A stretch of DNA of 64,000 bases, from positions 1 through 64,000 of the forward strand of contig NZ_JABAHZ010000011.1 in NCBI RefSeq assembly GCF_012641265.1, in the 5' to 3' direction. Positions 59,400 through 64,000 of this stretch are shown one piece after another (the first letter of the stretch is position 1; the number at the start of each line of letters is the position of its first letter). The translations under genes and the position numbers were made by a program. The stretch comes from Chitinophaga eiseniae. GTDB taxonomy: Bacteria > Bacteroidota > Bacteroidia > Chitinophagales > Chitinophagaceae. Below the pieces are notes generated by a model that saw nothing but the letters and a program-made list of their open reading frames with translations, was not told the origin of the DNA and made no database searches.

Positions 59400-60098
59400 A
59401 TGATTAATGTAAGGGTATTTAGGGCTCCGGATGATCCTGAGGCCTGTATGAGGTTTTATACAGGGCATCTCAAGCTGCTGGAAATTTATTTTGGTATAGC
59501 CCAGGTAACATCCGGCAGTGCTGATTGGATGCAACACGAAAACACGATCGTGATCATTGTTGAGGACGAAACCCGTACCAAGACATATGGAGGCGCGCGC
59601 GTACAGGTAGCCGATGGTAAGTTACCACTTCCCATTGAAACGGCTATCGGCAAATATGATCCAAGGATATATTCTTACATAAAAAAAGGCAGTGCAGAGA
59701 TCTGTGGTATGTGGAATTCCAAAGAAGTAGCAGGAATGGGAATAGGTAGCCAGGTACTGGCCAGGGTAGGCGTAGTACTTGGTGCCCAGCTGCCAATCGA
59801 TACCTACCACGTTTTGTGTGCTCCGATTACGGCACGGGTAGGTAAACGGGTAGGATTTATTATCGATGAATCGTTGGGAAATAATGGTACTTTCTTCTAT
59901 CCTAAAGACGACTTCCTGGCAACCGCTATGGTGATTACCGACCCATTCAGCCTGCCACATGCTGATCCTAAAGAAAAGCTACTCATTTCAGACCTGCGGG
60001 AAAATCCCATGCAGACTAAAATAGAAGTAGGACCCAAGGGGAGCTATGATGTAAATTATAGCCTCAAAATCCCCTCTCCTGTTCATTCAACTCCCTGA
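59400..60098 (+). CDS. GNAT-like acyltransferase
   Basis: A 232-residue protein that looks like a GNAT fold, perhaps of the N-acyl amino acid synthase (FeeM-like) branch. Visible: a central strand TYGGARVQVADG, a motif-A-like turn EVAGMGIGSQVLARVGVV (acyl-CoA pyrophosphate loop) and CAPITARVGKRVGF before the closing strand, as in GNAT motif B. The C-terminal ~50 residues are not recognisable. The assignment is by pattern and moderately sure. It lies between the ThiF-like gene (38 bases) and the sensor kinase (56 bases), all one direction. Confidence 0.6.
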   Translation: MINVRVFRAPDDPEACMRFYTGHLKLLEIYFGIAQVTSGSADWMQHENTIVIIVEDETRTKTYGGARVQVADGKLPLPIETAIGKYDPRIYSYIKKGSAEICGMWNSKEVAGMGIGSQVLARVGVVLGAQLPIDTYHVLCAPITARVGKRVGFIIDESLGNNGTFFYPKDDFLATAMVITDPFSLPHADPKEKLLISDLRENPMQTKIEVGPKGSYDVNYSLKIPSPVHSTP

Positions 60099-60154
60099 TT
60101 AAAATGATTATTAAAAAATAACATAAATTCAAGCCTTATTTAATCTCAGCATTG

Positions 60155-62308
60155 ATGTTGTCCAAGCTTGTTATTTTGTGGTCTATATTTACCTTATCTT
60201 TTCTGTTACATATAACAGCACAACCTGTTGTATTTAAAAATTCACAGGATCTGCTGCAGATAGGCAGGCACCTTGAACTTTACACGGATAAGGGCAATTC
60301 TCTTACCATTGAACAGGCCCGGCAACAAGCTTTCAAACCTTCGGGGCAGGAAGTGCCCAACCTGCAGATTACGCCCTATACCCAATGGGCCAGGTTTTCA
60401 ATCCACAATGCATCCAATACCAACCAGCTGATGCTGGAAGTGGAATATCCCATTATAGATGATATTACGCTCTTCGAAATATTGCCCGATGAGCAGGTGA
60501 AAAGCACCCGGCTGGGAGAGTTTACCCGGTATAAAGACCGGGGCTATGATCACCAGAACTACCAGTTTCGTATAAACATACCCGTTAATGAAACCCGGCA
60601 ATATTACCTGAAGGTAAAGGCGGGAGAACAGCTACAGCTTCCCGTTTACCTGGGTACAACCAATACAGTGGCTGAAAAAAACAACAAGCGGGAACTGATA
60701 TTTGGCATATACGTGGGCGTTGCTTTGGCAATGATCTTCTATAACCTCTTCATATATGTATCTACCCGGGACAATAGCTACCTGATTTACGTGAGTTATA
60801 TCTTCTTTACAGCCCTTACCCAAGTTACCCTGCAGGGATATTCCTTTCGCTTCCTGTATCCCAACAGTTCCTGGCTGGCGATGCACGCCACAGCACTGGT
60901 ACCGGTATTCAACGGGCTGGCAGCGGTTACGTTTATCCAGCAATTTTTATCTACCAAAGAAAATTTCCCGATAGGTAACAAAATACTTAATATCATCCTG
61001 GTCATGTACATGGTGGTATTTATCCCCACCTTCCTGGGGATGTATGACTATGCACAAATCCTGGTACAGCTGGATGCATTCCTGGCATCGGTGATGGCCT
61101 TTGTGGTAGCGCTTCGTATCAGTTCCAGGGGTGTTCCGGCAGCCAGGTTCTTCCTGCTGGCATGGTCCATATTCCTGGCCAGTGTAGTGATTTTTGTACT
61201 GCGTAACTTTAACGTACTTCCTTACAATAACTTTACTTACTATGCCCTGCAGATAGGATCCGCCCTGGAAGTACTGTTGCTGTCTTTCGCGCTGGCACAT
61301 AAGATCAACGTTTTCAAGGCAGAAAAAGAAGCGTCTCAACAAATGGCACTGGCCATTTCACAGGAAAACGAGCGATTGGTAAGAGAACAAAATATCATCC
61401 TGGAAACCAAGGTAAGAGATCGGACGGAAGACCTCCAAGCAACCAACCTGGAGCTGAATACCGCGTTAACCAACCTGAAAGATGCTCAGACCCAACTGGT
61501 AGAAAAGGAAAAAATGGCATCGCTGGGTCAGCTCACCGCCGGTATTGCGCACGAAATCAATAACCCAATCAATTTCGTGACCTCCAATATCAAACCACTG
61601 AAATTGGATATCGCTGACCTGAAGGAGTTGCTGGAACGATATGGCTCATTGAATGATAGTACTTCCGATATTCCTAAGGTATTGGCAGAGATAGAATCGT
61701 TTAAGAAGGAAATCGATATCGATTATATACACGAAGAAATTACTTCCCTGATAAAGGGTATCGAAGATGGCGCCACCCGGACTGCTGAAATCGTAAAGGG
61801 ATTACGCACCTTCAGCCGCCTCGATGAAAGCGATGTAAAATCTATCGATATCCACGAGGGACTGGATTCTACGCTGGTACTGCTTCGCAATGCCATCCCG
61901 TCTTATGTGAGTATTGTAAAAGAATATGGCAACCTGCCCAAGATTGAATGTTATGCAGGCAAGATCAACCAGGTATTCATGAACATTTTCTCGAATGCAT
62001 TGAATGCTATTAAATCCAAGAAAGAATATCACAACGAATCTATTACCATCAAAACGGCCCTTGAGCGTGAGTTTGTGATCATTACCATCAAAGACAGTGG
62101 TATTGGTATGTCGGAAAGTGTACGCGAAAAAATATTCGACCCCTTCTTTACGACCAAGGACGTGGGAGAAGGTACCGGCCTCGGCTTATCCATTGTATTC
62201 AGCATTATAGAAAAGCATAAGGGAAAGATTATAGTGAATTCTGCCCCGGGAGAAGGAGCGGAATTTATTATATATTTACCGCTCGATATAACAAATCATT
62301 TATCGTAA
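60155..62308 (+). CDS. 7TMR-DISM sensor histidine kinase
   Basis: A 717-residue membrane sensor. A signal peptide (~1-22) leads to an extracytoplasmic 7TMR-DISMED2-like beta domain (residues ~30-165; GQEVPNLQITPYTQWARFSI), seven membrane spans (~185-390; IFGIYVGVALAMIFYNLFIYVSTRD), a coiled coil, then HisKA with phosphoacceptor H466 in GQLTAGIAHEINNPINF and a HATPase domain (NQVFMNIFSNALNAI, DSGIGMSESVREKIFDPFFTTKDVGEGTGLGLSI). TTG at 60152 is directly followed by the ATG at 60155; the ATG is chosen. Receiver genes follow at 15 bases. DISM receptors often bind carbohydrate or small ligands. Confidence 0.93.
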   Translation: MLSKLVILWSIFTLSFLLHITAQPVVFKNSQDLLQIGRHLELYTDKGNSLTIEQARQQAFKPSGQEVPNLQITPYTQWARFSIHNASNTNQLMLEVEYPIIDDITLFEILPDEQVKSTRLGEFTRYKDRGYDHQNYQFRINIPVNETRQYYLKVKAGEQLQLPVYLGTTNTVAEKNNKRELIFGIYVGVALAMIFYNLFIYVSTRDNSYLIYVSYIFFTALTQVTLQGYSFRFLYPNSSWLAMHATALVPVFNGLAAVTFIQQFLSTKENFPIGNKILNIILVMYMVVFIPTFLGMYDYAQILVQLDAFLASVMAFVVALRISSRGVPAARFFLLAWSIFLASVVIFVLRNFNVLPYNNFTYYALQIGSALEVLLLSFALAHKINVFKAEKEASQQMALAISQENERLVREQNIILETKVRDRTEDLQATNLELNTALTNLKDAQTQLVEKEKMASLGQLTAGIAHEINNPINFVTSNIKPLKLDIADLKELLERYGSLNDSTSDIPKVLAEIESFKKEIDIDYIHEEITSLIKGIEDGATRTAEIVKGLRTFSRLDESDVKSIDIHEGLDSTLVLLRNAIPSYVSIVKEYGNLPKIECYAGKINQVFMNIFSNALNAIKSKKEYHNESITIKTALEREFVIITIKDSGIGMSESVREKIFDPFFTTKDVGEGTGLGLSIVFSIIEKHKGKIIVNSAPGEGAEFIIYLPLDITNHLS

Positions 62309-62323
62309 CCATAAGGTCTTTCA

Positions 62324-63421
62324 ATGAAAGAAAACCGTATTAGAATATTATACATCGATGATGAAATTCATAACCTGAATGCATTCAAAGCAGGCTTTCG
62401 CAGAAGTTATGAAATTTATACGGCTTCTTCGGCACAGGAAGGAAAACTGCTGCTGAAAGAGATCATGGTGCATATTATTATCGCAGACCAGAAAATGCCT
62501 GTTACCACCGGGGTGGAATTTTTCAACGAAATTAAAGAAGTCCTCCCCGACCCCGTGCGTATCCTGCTCACGGGTTATACCGACGTAGAAGATATTATAG
62601 ATGCCATCAACAAAGGGCACATCTACTCCTATATCAAGAAGCCGTGGGATGAGCATGAACTGCATAGAACCATCAATAACGCTTACGAAATATACCGGAC
62701 ACGTAAACAACTCAGGGAGAAAATTGAAGAGCTGGAAAAAACCAACGATGAGTTAAACCGGTTTATTTACTCTACCTCTCATGACCTGCGTTCCCCTCTG
62801 ATGTCTGTACTGGGAATTATTAATCTCTCCCGGCTGGATAATTCAGTGGTCGACCCCAATGGCTATATAAATATGGTCGAGAGCTGTGTACTGAAGCTGG
62901 ATGATTTTATTCAAAAGATTATTGAATACTACCGGAATTCGCGGCTGGAGGTAGAATACGAAAAAATTGACTTCAGCAGTTTGCTGTCTGATTGCATCAC
63001 TGCATTTAAACCGCAGAATACCCAGATACTTTTTCAAACCCAGGTAGACCAGGCAGTAGATTTCCGGGGAGATACGTTCAGGATCAGTGTTATTTTGAAC
63101 AATCTCATATCAAACGCTGTTAAGTACCAAAAGCCGGAGGAAGCCAACCCTATGGTAAACCTGGCCGTAAAAGTAGAACCGCACAAGGCTACTATTTGCA
63201 TTCGTGACAATGGTATTGGTATTTTGAGCGAGCATTTGAATAATATCTTCAAGATGTTCTTCCGATCCAAAAACAACAATAAACCGGGCAGTGGTATTGG
63301 CTTATACATTGTGAAAGAGGCACTGAGTAAAATCGGCGGCACCATTAATGTAGAGTCAAAATATGGCGAAGGCACCCAATTTGAAATTACCATCCCCAAC
63401 AGAAATGAATTCGATACCTGA
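62324..63421 (+). CDS. Receiver-histidine kinase hybrid
   Basis: A 365-residue soluble signalling protein: receiver domain (8-125; D55 in IIIADQKMP, D12/D13, K106 in IKKPW), a coiled linker, a HisKA helix with H153 in YSTSHDLRSPLMSV, and a HATPase domain (NNLISNAVKYQ, DNGIGILSEHLNNIFKMFFR, GSGIGLYIVKEAL). It has no membrane span, so it takes signals from another kinase, most simply the DISM kinase 15 bases upstream, and may pass phosphate on. The receiver is closely related to the single receiver at 9602. Its stop lies inside the next gene. Confidence 0.93.
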   Translation: MKENRIRILYIDDEIHNLNAFKAGFRRSYEIYTASSAQEGKLLLKEIMVHIIIADQKMPVTTGVEFFNEIKEVLPDPVRILLTGYTDVEDIIDAINKGHIYSYIKKPWDEHELHRTINNAYEIYRTRKQLREKIEELEKTNDELNRFIYSTSHDLRSPLMSVLGIINLSRLDNSVVDPNGYINMVESCVLKLDDFIQKIIEYYRNSRLEVEYEKIDFSSLLSDCITAFKPQNTQILFQTQVDQAVDFRGDTFRISVILNNLISNAVKYQKPEEANPMVNLAVKVEPHKATICIRDNGIGILSEHLNNIFKMFFRSKNNNKPGSGIGLYIVKEALSKIGGTINVESKYGEGTQFEITIPNRNEFDT

Positions 63422-63824
63422 CCTGCGTGTCATATTAATTGACGACAATGAGATTGATTTGTTACTGCATGAAAAGTTGATCGGGATTCAACAAATCAGC
63501 AGAACGGTACTATCATTTGTCAATGCCAACAAAGCATTGGAATTCCTGTCTTCCAATATTGCCTTACCTAAAATCCCTCCTACCGTTATACTCCTGGACA
63601 TACAGATGCCGGAAATGGATGGCTTTGAATTTTTGCAGGCATTTGATGCCTACCCACAAAAGATCAAATCCCAATGCCATATCATTATGGTGTCTTCTTC
63701 CCTTGATTATGGCGATATTACCCGCACCAACGCCAACCCGATGGTAGTTAAATTACTTCGCAAACCCTTGCTGTTAAAGGATTTGAAAGAAGCTGTGGAA
63801 GGAATTTTTAAAGATTTTATATAA
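63405..63824 (+). CDS. Single-domain response regulator
   Basis: A 139-residue stand-alone receiver (CheY/Rcp1-like). Phosphorylation site D65 in VILLDIQMPEMDG, acidic pocket D13/D14 (LIDDNEID), S in MVSSS and K in LRKPL are all present. No output domain. The ATG at 63405 overlaps the hybrid kinase gene by 17 bases, arguing for translational coupling and a terminal place in the relay. A tRNA-Ala promoter starts right after its stop. Confidence 0.9.
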   Translation: MNSIPDLRVILIDDNEIDLLLHEKLIGIQQISRTVLSFVNANKALEFLSSNIALPKIPPTVILLDIQMPEMDGFEFLQAFDAYPQKIKSQCHIIMVSSSLDYGDITRTNANPMVVKLLRKPLLLKDLKEAVEGIFKDFI

Positions 63825-63828
63825 AATG

Positions 63829-63858
63829 TTGGTGTTTTCAGGAAAAGATATATTTTTG
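63829..63858 (+). promoter_or_regulatory. tRNA-Ala promoter
   Basis: TTG (63829-63831), exactly 19 bases, TATTTTTG (63851-63858), 27 bases before the tRNA. Confidence 0.82.
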
Positions 63859-63885
63859 CACTCCCGAAAGGGGAAATTGAAATGA

Positions 63886-63958
63886 GGGGGATTAGCTCAT
63901 CTGGTAGAGCGCAAGCATGGCATGTTTGAGGTGATCGGTTCGAGTCCGATATCCTCCA
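63886..63958 (+). tRNA. tRNA-Ala (GGC)
   Basis: 73 nt. Acceptor GGGGGAT pairs with ATCCTCC (one G-U), D-arm GCTC...GAGC, anticodon stem CAAGC/GTTTG with loop ATGGCAT (anticodon GGC), T-arm GGTTCGAGTCC. The downstream bases read CCTG, so CCA is not encoded. Confidence 0.96.
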
Positions 63959-63968
63959 CCTGATTTAG

Positions 63969-63991
63969 AAACCCGCGCAATGCGCGGGTTT
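63969..63991 (+). terminator. tRNA-Ala terminator
   Basis: Perfect 10-bp GC-rich stem (63969-63978 with 63982-63991), loop AAT, followed by TTCTGTTTT. Confidence 0.9.
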
Positions 63992-64000
63992 TCTGTTTTA

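Noticed and set aside
58267..60098. Bacterial ubiquitin-like (Bil) or CBASS ancillary conjugation system
   Set aside because: Only the E1-like component is seen; no E2, JAB/DUB, ubiquitin-like protein, cGAS-like cyclase or effector.

Overview
The window reads as a chromosomal segment of a Bacteroidota bacterium, most likely a Chitinophaga-like member of the Chitinophagaceae. Evidence seen directly: the 5' tip of a 16S rRNA gene on the minus strand at position 1; many promoters of the Bacteroidota type (TTG, 18-20 bp, TANNTTTG); a short primary sigma factor lacking region 1.1 (sigA at 50.8 kb), of the kind known to read such promoters; tRNAs without encoded CCA; PorP/SprF and CHU_C type secretion genes; a LytS-type propeller sensor kinase; and a TonB-dependent receptor with a carboxypeptidase-like N-domain. 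No IS element, phage gene, CRISPR array or obvious genomic island was seen; the segment looks like ordinary, densely packed chromosome.

Layout. 0-9.3 kb: rRNA promoter region, truA, a DUF4476 protein, a stand-alone biotin carrier protein, an M1 aminopeptidase, a DUF1835 gene and a lemA-TPM-TPM cluster. 9.4-16 kb: a CheY-like regulator preceded by a possible 30-codon leader ORF, an M20 dipeptidase, an S4 RNA-binding protein, lysA and a large GAF-like protein. 16-26.4 kb: a 1217-residue phosphoesterase / kinase-like / outer-membrane barrel protein translationally coupled to an SdiA-regulated lipoprotein; then an HD-PycTM (DUF5706) membrane protein directly followed by ppk1; then a thioredoxin, a DUF4442 protein and a beta-CASP hydrolase. 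26.5-39 kb: propeller sensor kinase, tRNA-Glu, DUF1345, TonB receptor with a long leader, and a type IX-secreted adhesin-like cluster with PorP/SprF.

39-57 kb is mainly housekeeping: a second tRNA-Glu, gap, pgk, a CPA2 antiporter, a lytic transglycosylase, gatA, tatA, the classical rpsP-rimM-trmD-rplS cluster with an internal terminator and an extra promoter, ffh, sigA, then a lipopolysaccharide-flavoured run (LptF/G permease, PAP2 phosphatase, ArnT-like glycosyltransferase) and an exported manganese-type superoxide dismutase. 58.2-63.8 kb holds a compact gene row: ThiF/E1-like adenylyltransferase, GNAT-like acyltransferase, 7TMR-DISM sensor kinase, receiver-kinase hybrid and a single-domain receiver, followed by tRNA-Ala.

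The most interesting loci are (1) the ThiF-GNAT-phosphorelay operon, which has no E2, JAB or ubiquitin-like partner; (2) the HD-PycTM fusion coupled to polyphosphate kinase, without the cyclase normally paired with PycTM effectors; (3) the tri-modular 1217-residue protein in which a phosphatase and a FAM20/CotH-like kinase module seem to share one surface-anchored chain; (4) two members of a long perfect or near-perfect palindrome family; and (5) the long, structured, ORF-containing leader of the TonB receptor. All domain assignments are by reading motifs; no searches were run.
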